13,976 nucleotides of DNA from JBBQNR01 sp038330145 (lineage in GTDB: Bacteria > Actinomycetota > Thermoleophilia > Solirubrobacterales > JBBDJG01). The stretch spans positions 1 through 13,976 of the forward strand of contig JBBQNR010000073.1 in NCBI GenBank assembly GCA_038330145.1, read 5' to 3'. Below are positions 1 to 6,063 of the stretch, piece by piece. The translations under genes and the position numbers were made by a program. The number at the start of each line of letters is the position of its first letter. The first letter of the stretch is position 1. The notes below the pieces were generated by a model, which worked only from the letters and a program-made list of their open reading frames with translations, did no database searches and had not been told where the DNA came from.

Positions 1-115
1 CCCGCTTTGGCTCGCTGCAAACCTTCGCCTGCCAGCGTCCTCAGTCGCCCCTGTGCCACCAGCACAGGGGCTCCCTGCGTCCTCGGCAGGCTCGGTTTTC
101 GCGGCCAAAAGCGGG
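1..115 (-). repeat. Structured dispersed repeat, copy 1 (RNA-like element)
   Basis: About 93 bases (14-106) match 13380-13471 closely except in the central hairpin. Nested pairings can be read directly: 1-10 with 105-115 (one bulge), AAACC 19-23 with GGTTT 94-98, GCCTGCC 27-33 with GGCAGGC 85-91, and an apical 9-bp hairpin 48-56/62-70 with loop 57-61. The internal loop between the last two stems carries the box GCGTCCTC on both sides (35-42 and 77-84). It begins at the window edge and lies 36 bases past the stop of the minus-strand PRC-barrel gene. The minus strand is assigned because the one imperfect pair in copy 2 becomes G.U on that strand. I do not recognise an Rfam family. A REP-like palindromic repeat is the main alternative to a cis-regulatory RNA. 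Confidence 0.7.
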
Positions 116-151
116 CCTGGATTACAAGACGGGGCACTAGCGAACGGCGCG

Positions 152-499
152 TCAGCGCCGGTCCCAGGCGTTGCGCGCGCGGTCGCCGAGGCGCTTCGCG
201 CGCCGAGCGGTCTTCGTGTTGCTCATCCGGCGCCCGATGCGCGACTGAACCGGCTGAAGGTATTGGTCGGCCTCGACGGCATCGAAGGTGAGGGTCACAG
301 CGAATTCGGCTATGCGCGCAACCTCCGGAGCATCGACAAAGCGCATTCCCCCGCGCGTGTCGATCACTATGCCGTCGAAGATGTTTTCGCGCTTGGCCTC
401 CTGAACGCGGCGCACCTTGCCGAGCTCGACGCCGTCAGCGGAGTGGACGGGCGTGCCCCGCCGCAGCACCTTGAAGGAGATTGCACTGCCGTCGTCCAT
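152..499 (-). CDS. PRC-barrel/DUF2171-like small protein
   Basis: This encodes 115 residues. The first 80 resemble PRC-barrel or DUF2171-type domains: a GTPVHSADGVELGKV turn, then FDGIVIDTRGGMRFVDAPEV, then a short strand ending near YLQP. PRC-barrel proteins are small beta-barrels used in diverse binding roles, so no reaction can be assigned. The tail is basic (repeated Arg and Lys after residue 85), which may bind nucleic acid or acidic partners. The ATG at 499 is chosen because upstream in-frame residues read as unrelated low-complexity sequence that overlaps the end of the GFA remnant. The GFA remnant stops at 511, 11 bases before this start, so the two were probably co-transcribed. It is followed by repeat copy 1. 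Confidence 0.65.
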   Translation of the reverse strand: MDDGSAISFKVLRRGTPVHSADGVELGKVRRVQEAKRENIFDGIVIDTRGGMRFVDAPEVARIAEFAVTLTFDAVEADQYLQPVQSRIGRRMSNTKTARRAKRLGDRARNAWDRR

Positions 500-510
500 G
501 TCAGGAAAGC

Positions 511-783
511 CTACGCTCGGCGCAGCCGCTGGCGGCCGGCCCGCGACTTTGGCCCCTCGTAGCGTTCGAGTCCGTCGTCCGGGACCGGCTCCCACGGCGG
601 CGCGAAGCCGACGAATGCTCGCCAGCTCGGCCGCACGCCGGGGTCACCGTCGAAGGCCCCCAGGCGCACGCTCATCTGGGCAGGATCCTCAGGGTTGCGG
701 CTGAACAGATGGGCTCCGCATTCGCGGCAGAAGCACTTTTCGAAGCCGCCGTCGGGATGGCGCCAAGTATGGCCGATGCGATA
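511..783 (-). pseudogene. GFA/Mss4-like zinc protein, 3' fragment
   Basis: Reading from 783, the minus strand gives 90 residues with no plausible start. They include HPDGGFEKCFCRECGAHLFS, then DPAQMSVRLGAFDGDPGVRP, then an APPWEPVPDDGL tail. This matches the C-terminal half of the GFA (glutathione-dependent formaldehyde-activating, CENP-V/Mss4-like) family. The CxxC-type zinc pair is seen (CFCREC), but the N-terminal GxCxCG zinc motif is absent. The frame is the same as that of the sulfatase fragment upstream but separated from it by TGA at 784-786. The 3' end looks natural and stops 11 bases before the PRC-barrel gene. I read it as a remnant left by a deletion that removed its 5' half. Confidence 0.7.
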
Positions 784-1146
784 TCAGCGCTGTGTCAGCC
801 CGCCGCCGCCAGCGGGAGCGGGGTCCGACACGGCTAGGACGACGTCGAACTCGGTCCCCAGCCGCAGGTCGCTGTACCTGCGAGCCGAATCGTCGTCGAG
901 CGCGTCCGGATTGGCGGTGCATGCGCGGCTCGAAGTGGAAGTCCGGCGGCGGCTCAAGCTCCAGCCGCCGCGCCTGCGGGAACAGGTTGGCGAGGCGCAG
1001 AAGGCCTGACGGAACAGCATCCCCTGGTCGGCCAGCAGCTGGATGTTGGGAGTCGGCACCTGCTGGCCGTATGGCTGAACGTAGCGGCCGGTGTCGTGCG
1101 AGTGTATGTAGAGGATGTTCGGCGCTTGTCCGTTGCGCGCGCTCAA
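784..1146 (-). pseudogene. Sulfatase (arylsulfatase family), 5' fragment
   Basis: The first ~61 residues read as a sulfatase N-terminus: PNILYIHSHDTGRYVQPYG, then PTPNIQLLADQGMLF, then FCASPTCSRRRG, where Cys55 would be the formylglycine precursor (family motif C-x-P/S-x-R; here C-S-R-R-R). After that the sequence loses family similarity and runs ~55 residues to TGA at 784-786, against ~450 or more for an intact sulfatase. The start is TTG at 1146, overlapping the TetR stop as TTGA, so the intact gene was translationally coupled to the regulator. The stretch 787-960 is not recognised in any frame. The fragment lacks nearly all metal and substrate residues and cannot be an active sulfatase. 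Confidence 0.7.
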
Positions 1147-1772
1147 GCTGTCCCTTCCACGATCGCTGGCATCCCCTCCAGCTGTACCCCGGTCGCCATG
1201 GTCGCGTAGCGAAGCAGAATCCGCTCTGCCTCCGCGCTGTCGATGCCCGCGTTCTGGATCACCACCTGCAGGCCGAGCCCGTCCTCGAGGGCGACCATGC
1301 CGCGCGCGATCGTCTCCGCCGGCGCTGTGAGCATGAAGCTGCCCTGTGTCACCCCCGATCCGAGGATGTACTCGTAGAGCAGCGCCTGGCGATCGAAGAA
1401 GGATGCGCTCATGATGGCGAAGGCGGGGCTCGAGCTGGTGAACGCGTCCAGCTCGTAGAGCAGCCTGCTCTCGTCGTCGTCCGCGCCCGTCGGGACGCCG
1501 AGGTGGATTGCCAGCCGCAGCTGGCTGACGGGGTCGTCGAGCTGCCTCACCCGCTGGGAGCGGCGTTCCGTGTAGCGCTCGATCGCATCCCGCGAGACCT
1601 CCATCATCAGCTCGTCGATGCGGGGGTAGTAGTAGAGAACCGAGCTGGGGGCTATCCCGGCCTGCTCGGCGATGTCCTTGACGCGCATTCCGACAGCGCC
1701 GCGCTCCAGCAGCACATGCCGGCTGGCGCGCGCCAGCTGCTCCCTCCTGGACGCCTGGTCCTTGCGCCGCAT
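1143..1772 (-). CDS. TetR/AcrR family transcriptional regulator
   Basis: This is a 209-residue protein, usual TetR length. The N-terminal helix-turn-helix is clear: ERGAVGMRVKDIAEQAG followed by IAPSSVLYYYPRIDELM, roughly residues 22-60. The rest is an all-helical ligand/dimerisation domain with no recognisable ligand signature. ATG 1772 is preferred over the in-frame TTG at 1868, because the extension would run through the divergent promoter. No Shine-Dalgarno precedes 1772, but TATCCT (1784-1779 on the minus strand) ends six bases before the ATG, which suits a leaderless transcript. It is divergent from the solute-binding protein and nitrilase genes, and inverted repeats lie in the shared intergenic region. 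It is therefore the likely repressor of that operon and of itself. Its stop overlaps the start of the broken sulfatase gene. Confidence 0.9.
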   Translation of the reverse strand: MRRKDQASRREQLARASRHVLLERGAVGMRVKDIAEQAGIAPSSVLYYYPRIDELMMEVSRDAIERYTERRSQRVRQLDDPVSQLRLAIHLGVPTGADDDESRLLYELDAFTSSSPAFAIMSASFFDRQALLYEYILGSGVTQGSFMLTAPAETIARGMVALEDGLGLQVVIQNAGIDSAEAERILLRYATMATGVQLEGMPAIVEGTA

Positions 1773-1794
1773 TACTGAAGGATATTCGATGAAT
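1773..1794 (-). promoter_or_regulatory. Probable tetR promoter with small palindrome
   Basis: On the minus strand TATCCT (1784-1779) lies six bases before ATG 1772, fitting a leaderless start. No good -35 is visible. Directly upstream is ATTC-GAT-GAAT (1784-1794), a 4-bp-arm palindrome that could be a half-strength operator. Its core differs from that of the stronger inverted repeat at 1840-1858. Confidence 0.35.
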
Positions 1795-1813
1795 GGCGGA
1801 CTCCGTTGGGCGC

Positions 1814-1842
1814 TTGACTCCAGCCGGGCCGCCGGATATCTT
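1814..1842 (+). promoter_or_regulatory. Promoter for the solute-binding protein/nitrilase operon
   Basis: TTGACT at 1814-1819 and TATCTT at 1837-1842 are separated by exactly 17 bases, a sigma-70-type arrangement (5/6 and 4/6 matches to consensus). Transcription would begin near 1849, leaving a ~37-base leader with GGAGG at 1875-1879 ahead of ATG 1887. Confidence 0.55.
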
Positions 1843-1858
1843 CGAATTGCATTCAAAG
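1840..1858. promoter_or_regulatory. Inverted repeat, candidate TetR operator
   Basis: CTTCGAAT-TGC-ATTCAAAG has 8-bp arms with one mismatch around a 3-base centre. It overlaps the -10 box and the predicted transcription start, the classic place for a repressor. The adjacent divergent TetR gene is the obvious candidate protein; binding itself is inferred. Confidence 0.5.
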
Positions 1859-1886
1859 AATCGGGCAACGAATCGGAGGAGTGGGC

Positions 1887-3017
1887 ATGGCCCTCAAGAA
1901 GCTGGTTCCCGCCGTCATCGCACTGACGCTCACCGTGGCGCTCGCCGCCTGTGGAAGCGACGACGGTGGCTCCGGCAAGCAGGGGCCCGTCGTCGAGAAG
2001 GGCCCGGTCCAGGGGCAGTTCACCTTCTCCAATTGGCCGTACTACATCGATCCCGGAAAGAACGGGACGATCGCGCAGTTCGAGCGCGATTCCGGCGTCA
2101 AGGTGAAGTACGTCGAGGAGATCAACGACAACGTCGAGTTCTTCGGCAAGGTTCGCCCACAGCTGGCGCGCGGTGACGCCGGCAATCGCAGCCTGATAAC
2201 GGTCAGCGACTGGCTCGCGGCGCGCATGTACGACCTCGGCTATCTGCAGCGGTTCGACTACTCACAGCTTCCGAACGTCGAGAAGAACCTGATCCCGAAC
2301 CTGCGCCACCCGCAGGCCGACCCGAAGCGCGAGTTCACGGTCCCCTGGCAGAGCGGTATGACCGGCCTGATCGTGCGCACCGACAAGGCGCCTGGCGTCG
2401 ACGAGGTCAAGGATCTCTTCGACCCCAAGTACAAGGGCAAGGTCAGCATGCTGTTGGAACTTCGGGACACGGCACCGATGACCCTGAAGAGCATGGGCAT
2501 CGATCCCGACAAGGCGACGACCGAGCAGTGGCTCGCGGCCGTCGACAAGGTCAAGAAGGCTGCGAAGTCCGGCCAGATCCGGCGCTTCACCGGTAACGAC
2601 TACATAAAGGACCTGCCGAAGGGCGACACCTGGATCGCTCTGGGCTGGTCCGGCGACGCGGTCCAGCTCCAGAAGGACAACCCCAACATCAAGTACATCA
2701 AGCCGAAGGAGGGCTGCATGCTCTGGTCGACGAGCATGGAGATCCCGGTCGGCGCACCAAACCCGCAGGCAGCTCAGGCGTTCGTCAACTACGTCTATGA
2801 CCCCAAGGTGCAGGCAGACATCGCCGAATACATCAACTACGTCACCCCGGTCAAGGGCGTGAAGGAGATCCTCGCCAAGCGCGATCCCGCGCTGGCGCGC
2901 AACCAGCTCATCTTCCCGAGCGAGGAGTACACCGCGAACTGCACCTTCGAGCCGGTGCTCGGCGGTGAGCAGGGACGCAAGGTGACGGAGGCCTTCGAGG
3001 CGGCGATCGGGAACTGA
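1887..3017 (+). CDS. Spermidine/putrescine-type ABC transporter solute-binding lipoprotein (PotD-like)
   Basis: This is a 376-residue extracytoplasmic solute-binding protein of the polyamine (PotD/PotF) class. It has a lipoprotein signal: basic MALKKL, a hydrophobic stretch, then lipobox LAAC with Cys22, followed by a Ser/Gly/Asp linker. The mature part opens FTFSNWPYYIDP and continues through VPWQSGMTGLIVRTDK, LFDPKYKGKVSML and WIALGWSGDAVQL, the usual order of this fold. ATG 1887 is chosen over GTG 1881 because GGAGG (1875-1879) is spaced correctly for it. No permease or ATPase gene follows. Instead a nitrilase-superfamily gene begins 23 bases after the stop, so this protein must share a membrane complex encoded elsewhere or work with the hydrolase in substrate capture. 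Polyamine is the family-typical ligand, but the actual ligand is not proven. Confidence 0.9.
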   Translation: MALKKLVPAVIALTLTVALAACGSDDGGSGKQGPVVEKGPVQGQFTFSNWPYYIDPGKNGTIAQFERDSGVKVKYVEEINDNVEFFGKVRPQLARGDAGNRSLITVSDWLAARMYDLGYLQRFDYSQLPNVEKNLIPNLRHPQADPKREFTVPWQSGMTGLIVRTDKAPGVDEVKDLFDPKYKGKVSMLLELRDTAPMTLKSMGIDPDKATTEQWLAAVDKVKKAAKSGQIRRFTGNDYIKDLPKGDTWIALGWSGDAVQLQKDNPNIKYIKPKEGCMLWSTSMEIPVGAPNPQAAQAFVNYVYDPKVQADIAEYINYVTPVKGVKEILAKRDPALARNQLIFPSEEYTANCTFEPVLGGEQGRKVTEAFEAAIGN

Positions 3018-3040
3018 CCCGGCCACGGCCGGCGTAGCCG

Positions 3041-3898
3041 ATGCGCACGCTCTCGATCGCCGCTCTTCAAACGGCCCCGGTCTTCCGCGACCCGTCCGCG
3101 ACGCTGGTGCTGCTGGCCGAGCGTGCTGCGCGGATACGAGCCATGTCGCCGCAGTTGCAGCTGCTGCTGCTGCCGGAGCTCCACCTTTCCAGCCCTCCCC
3201 CACCGCTCGACGAGCACGACGGGTATGCCGAGCAGGTGGCGGTCGAGGTCCCGGGCCCACTGACCGAGGAGCTCGGGGAGATCGCGCGCGACACCGGCCT
3301 CTGGCTGGTGCCGGGATCGGTCTTCGAACGCGGCGACGCCGGCGCCATCCACAACACCTGCCTGGTGCTCTCTCCGCAGGGTGAGCTGGTGGCGCGTTAC
3401 CGCAAGGTCTTCCCGTGGCAGCCGAGCGAGGACTGCGCCGCGGGCGACACGTTCGTGACCTTCGACATCCCTGACGTCGGCAGACTGGGGCTGTCGATCT
3501 GTTACGACGGCAGCTTTCCGGAGACGTGCAGGCAGCTCGCCTGGATGGGTGCAGAGGTCGTGCTCCAGCCGAGCCTCACGACCACGAGCGATCGCGACCA
3601 GGAGATCGTGATGGCACGGGCGAACGCGATCTTCAACCAGCTTTACGTGGTGTCCCTGAACGCCGCCGCCCCCGCCGGTCTCGGCCGCAGCGCGATCGTC
3701 GATCCGGAGGGAATCGTGCGGCTGCAGGCCGGTGATTGCGAGGAAGTCATGACCGACGTGCTGGACCTCGACGCCGTCACCCGGGTGCGTCGCTTCGGAA
3801 CCGCCGGGGTGTCGCGCATGTGGGACCAGATCGAGCGCGTCGGCCCGGGCATCCACCTGCCGATGTACGGCGGCAGCGTCCAGCCGAGACCGGCATAG
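3041..3898 (+). CDS. Carbon-nitrogen hydrolase (nitrilase superfamily amidase)
   Basis: This encodes 285 residues, typical of single-domain nitrilase-superfamily amidases. The Glu-Lys-Cys triad is visible: Glu46 in LLLPELH, Lys122 in YRKVFPW and Cys154 in SICYDGSFPE. There is no signal peptide, so it acts in the cytoplasm. Family members hydrolyse amides such as N-carbamoylputrescine, omega-amides or aliphatic amides. The neighbouring PotD-like protein makes a polyamine-related amide attractive, but that is inference. The start is ATG 3041; no strong SD is seen, and the 23-base gap suggests coupling to the upstream gene. The gap contains a short CCGGCC/GGCCGG palindrome (3019-3032). The C-terminus runs to within 33 bases of the hairpin element. 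Confidence 0.9.
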   Translation: MRTLSIAALQTAPVFRDPSATLVLLAERAARIRAMSPQLQLLLLPELHLSSPPPPLDEHDGYAEQVAVEVPGPLTEELGEIARDTGLWLVPGSVFERGDAGAIHNTCLVLSPQGELVARYRKVFPWQPSEDCAAGDTFVTFDIPDVGRLGLSICYDGSFPETCRQLAWMGAEVVLQPSLTTTSDRDQEIVMARANAIFNQLYVVSLNAAAPAGLGRSAIVDPEGIVRLQAGDCEEVMTDVLDLDAVTRVRRFGTAGVSRMWDQIERVGPGIHLPMYGGSVQPRPA

Positions 3899-3930
3899 GC
3901 TCGAGAGCTCGTTCGGAATTTCGCGTCCGC

Positions 3931-4095
3931 CTAGATTGTTGATTCCGCGGCCGCGTACGTGCGGGGGCGAGGCAGATCCAGCTGGGCAAGGACGAAGGCG
4001 AAGCCCATGCTGGTTGCATGGACGAGCTTGAGGGCGCCGATCCAGCGCCGATATGCCTCGTCATCCGTGCGTGCGTGGATCGTGGAATCAATCAT
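3931..4095 (-). CDS. Small ORF inside the hairpin element (54 aa, uncertain)
   Basis: ATG at 4095 directly follows the TAG stop of the M23 gene (TAGATG), and the frame runs 54 codons to TAG at 3933-3931. Start and stop lie in the two inverted-repeat ends. The product begins MIDSTIHARTDDEAYRRW and has a short hydrophobic middle (SMGFAFVLAQL). No family is recognised. Reinitiation after the M23 stop is possible, but the ORF may be a by-product of the palindrome. I treat translation as unproven. Confidence 0.25.
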   Translation of the reverse strand: MIDSTIHARTDDEAYRRWIGALKLVHATSMGFAFVLAQLDLPRPRTYAAAESTI

Positions 4096-4099
4096 CTAG
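3931..4099. mobile_element. MITE-like inverted-repeat element (TA/CTAG ends)
   Basis: The ends are CTAGATTGTTGATTCCGCG (3931-3949) and the inverse of CTAGATGATTGATTCCACG (4099-4081), 16 of 19 identical. Similarity continues inward for ~34 positions at about 74%, then in patches (GAGGCA.ATC, GCTGG) to a perfect central hairpin CCATGC-TGGTT-GCATGG (4005-4021). The whole 169 bases can therefore fold on itself. Both ends read C-TA-G, which is what a TA duplication at a CTAG target would leave. IS630/Tc1-mariner elements are known for TA duplication and frequent CTAG targets. No transposase is present, so it would be non-autonomous. It abuts the M23 gene's TAG stop. A single copy is visible here, so mobility is inferred. 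Confidence 0.55.
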
Positions 4100-4953
4100 C
4101 GCAGAGCGGTCAGTGGATCGAGCGCGGCACCCCTCAGTCGAAGCTCGAAGTGAAGATGTGGTCCCGTCGCGACACCGGTCGCGCCCACGAGCCCGACGCG
4201 CGATCCGGCTGCTACCACTTCACCCGTGCTGACCAGGATGCTCGACAGATGCGCGTACATCGAGCGAACTCCGAGTGGGTGCTCCACGACCACCAGCCGG
4301 CCGTAGCCGCTCCGGTCCCAGCCGGCGAAGACCACGCGTCCGCGCCCGGCCGTCCCGACGGGAGTCCCGGTCGGCGCCGGGTAGTCGATGCCGGTGTGGA
4401 AGCGACTTCCGCGAGGGCCGAAGCGGTCGCCGATACGAGCGCGCACCGGATGCACCAGCCACACGGGCGAGCGCGGGACCGGCCGGCGAAGCGCGGCGAC
4501 CGTTGCCGGGCCCGCAACGCCGTCCGGCGTCATGCCGGCCCAGACCTGGAAGCGGTTGAGGGCGGCCTGAGTGTGGGAGCCGAACCCGGCGTCGATGTTT
4601 CCGGACGGAAAGCCGTGCCATGCGAGGCGGAACTGGAGGCCGGCCACGTCCCAACCCGAGTTGCCGCTGCGCATTGCGCGACTGCCGAATGCCGGACGCC
4701 CGCGCCGGCCGAGCGCGCTGCGCGTCGCCGCACCGGCGACTCCGTCCGCCGCAATGCCGTGCCCGCTCTGGAAACGGCGCACGGCGGCGCTGGTGGATGG
4801 GCCCGCCACTCCGTCGACCGTGCCTGCGTACAACCCCACCCCGCTCAGCGCCACCTGCAGGGCGGCCACCTCACCGCTGCCGGCGGCATGGCTCGGTGAC
4901 GCGCCGGCGAGCAGCACCAGCATCGCCAGCGCGAGGCTCGCACGGAAGCGCAC
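4096..4953 (-). CDS. Secreted M23 (LytM) endopeptidase with two PG-binding domains
   Basis: GTG 4953 gives 285 residues beginning with a signal peptide (VRFRASLALAMLVLLAGA, cleavage near SHA-A). An in-frame TTG at 4986 would add 11 residues and overlap the upstream gene by 14 bases; neither start has a clear SD. Numbered from the TTG start: peptidoglycan-binding_1 repeats at ~38-93 and ~108-167, each with the DGVAGPAT-type motif, then an M23 metallopeptidase domain from ~178. Zinc/catalytic residues are present: His197 and Asp201 (HTGID), His277 and His279 (HLHFE), plus a MYAHLSS strand. It should cut cross-bridge or stem peptides in the wall. It follows the LysM/SLT gene closely, giving a glycan cutter plus a peptide cutter. 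Its TAG stop lies in the CTAG end of the hairpin element. Confidence 0.9.
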   Translation of the reverse strand: MRFRASLALAMLVLLAGASPSHAAGSGEVAALQVALSGVGLYAGTVDGVAGPSTSAAVRRFQSGHGIAADGVAGAATRSALGRRGRPAFGSRAMRSGNSGWDVAGLQFRLAWHGFPSGNIDAGFGSHTQAALNRFQVWAGMTPDGVAGPATVAALRRPVPRSPVWLVHPVRARIGDRFGPRGSRFHTGIDYPAPTGTPVGTAGRGRVVFAGWDRSGYGRLVVVEHPLGVRSMYAHLSSILVSTGEVVAAGSRVGLVGATGVATGPHLHFELRLRGAALDPLTALR

Positions 4954-4972
4954 CGTCAACTGCGGCCCGTGC

Positions 4973-5926
4973 CTAGGGTCCGCCAAACCGCGATCGCAGT
5001 GCCATCACGTTCTGCACGTAACGTTCGGTGTCGGGAAGCAGGCCGATCTTCTCCACCGAGGAAGATCCCTGGTAGTACGAGGCCACCGCGCGCGCCTCGT
5101 CGCCACCGGTGTCCGCCAGCAGTTGTCGCAGGTACAGCACACCCACGTTCACGTTCTCGAGCGCCGAGTTCGGGTCGAGTGGGTGGTCGGCGAGGTTCTG
5201 CTGCACCCATGACCAAGTGCCGGGCAGGATCTGCATCACGCCCCTGGCGTTGGCCGACGAGACGACGCCGTTGTTAAAGCCGCTCTCCTGCCACGCCACC
5301 GCCGCGGCCAGCGACGCGGGCACTCCGTGTGTCGCTGCCACTCCACCGATGTCGGCAGAGGTCACCTGGCCCGGCACCGGGTTCGGCGCCGCCTCTGGCA
5401 CGACCTGCGGCTGGGCCGATCCGACAGGCGCCTGGGAAGTCAGGGGAGCGCCGGTGGGAAGCTTCAGCACAGTTCCGGAAAGCAGCGGAGCCGTTGCGTC
5501 GAGGCCATTCATCCATGCAAGCTGCGAGATGGTGATGCCGCTGCTGCCCGCAATGCCGGAAAGCGTGTCACCCGGCTGAACCGTGTAACCGCCGAGCGGC
5601 TTGGGCGCGTCCGCGCCCACCGCCTCAGCCGAAGCCGGCGCGGCCTGGCCTGTCACGCCGAGCGCGGCGGCGGCCTGCTGCTCGGAGGGGATCTGAATCG
5701 TGCCCCCGACAACGACCTGCGCGTCCTCGGAAAGACCGTTCGCCGCGGCCAGCGCACGGGTGGTGAAATTGTTTGCCGCCGCGATCGACCACAGCGTTTC
5801 GCCGGACTGCACCGTGTGCGGCACGTTGGCCCCGGCGGGGGCGGAGAGGATCAGCGTGGCTGCAAGTGCTGCGAAGAGCGGCGTTCGTAAGGGACGCAAA
5901 GCGAGACTCCCTTCTCTGGGAAGCAT
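4973..5926 (-). CDS. LysM-LysM lytic transglycosylase (SLT fold), secreted
   Basis: This is a 317-residue exported wall hydrolase. The start is ATG 5926 with GGGGAG eight bases upstream, preferred over an in-frame upstream start at 5956. A signal peptide ends near PAGA (residue ~33). LysM 1 is at ~37-80 (HTVQSGETLWSIAAAN ... GTIQIP) and LysM 2 at ~114-157 (YTVQPGDTLSGIAG ... GTVLKLP). After a Pro/Ala/Gln linker comes a goose-lysozyme/SLT-like domain at ~190-310, with the catalytic Glu214 in AWQESGFNN, the GVMQILP motif, and a late AVASYYQGSSSV segment. It should cleave the glycan strand after binding GlcNAc through LysM. The M23 gene lies just downstream and is probably co-translated. Confidence 0.92.
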   Translation of the reverse strand: MLPREGSLALRPLRTPLFAALAATLILSAPAGANVPHTVQSGETLWSIAAANNFTTRALAAANGLSEDAQVVVGGTIQIPSEQQAAAALGVTGQAAPASAEAVGADAPKPLGGYTVQPGDTLSGIAGSSGITISQLAWMNGLDATAPLLSGTVLKLPTGAPLTSQAPVGSAQPQVVPEAAPNPVPGQVTSADIGGVAATHGVPASLAAAVAWQESGFNNGVVSSANARGVMQILPGTWSWVQQNLADHPLDPNSALENVNVGVLYLRQLLADTGGDEARAVASYYQGSSSVEKIGLLPDTERYVQNVMALRSRFGGP

Positions 5927-5952
5927 TACTCGAACTCCCCTCGTCCGTCCGC

Positions 5953-6021
5953 GCACGCTCTCTTGAAGCGTGCAAGGAGTGCTGCGCGCACTTGTCGTAG
6001 CTTCGGGCTAGACGAACGTCT
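5953..6021. promoter_or_regulatory. Divergent intergenic region with hairpin and palindrome
   Basis: Between the two divergent starts (5926 minus, 6064 plus) are a perfect 7-bp hairpin, GCACGCT 5953-5959 with AGCGTGC 5967-5973, in the LysM gene's 5' leader, and a palindrome AGACG-AA-CGTCT at 6010-6021. I looked for the ydaO-type c-di-AMP riboswitch often found ahead of actinobacterial wall hydrolases and did not find its conserved boxes. The role of these sites is unknown. Confidence 0.3.
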
Positions 6022-6063
6022 GAGTTTGTGCCCGCGTACCAAGCGCGCCACGCATGTGTCGGG

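Noticed and set aside
787..960. Possible N-terminal half of the GFA gene in another frame
   Set aside because: No GxCxCG zinc motif in any minus-strand frame; the stretch is simply unrecognised.
792..1778. Long plus-strand open frame (328 codons) opposite the TetR and sulfatase-fragment genes
   Set aside because: Arg/Ala/Pro-rich composition without any family motif, antisense to a clear TetR gene; a typical high-GC shadow frame.
2262..3856. Two long minus-strand frames opposite the binding protein and amidase
   Set aside because: Antisense to genes with full motifs and catalytic residues; no recognisable domains or starts.
5927..6063. c-di-AMP (ydaO) riboswitch ahead of the LysM/SLT gene
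   Set aside because: The ~137-base leader has a simple 7-bp hairpin but none of the conserved ydaO boxes I could look for, and it is too short for the usual element.
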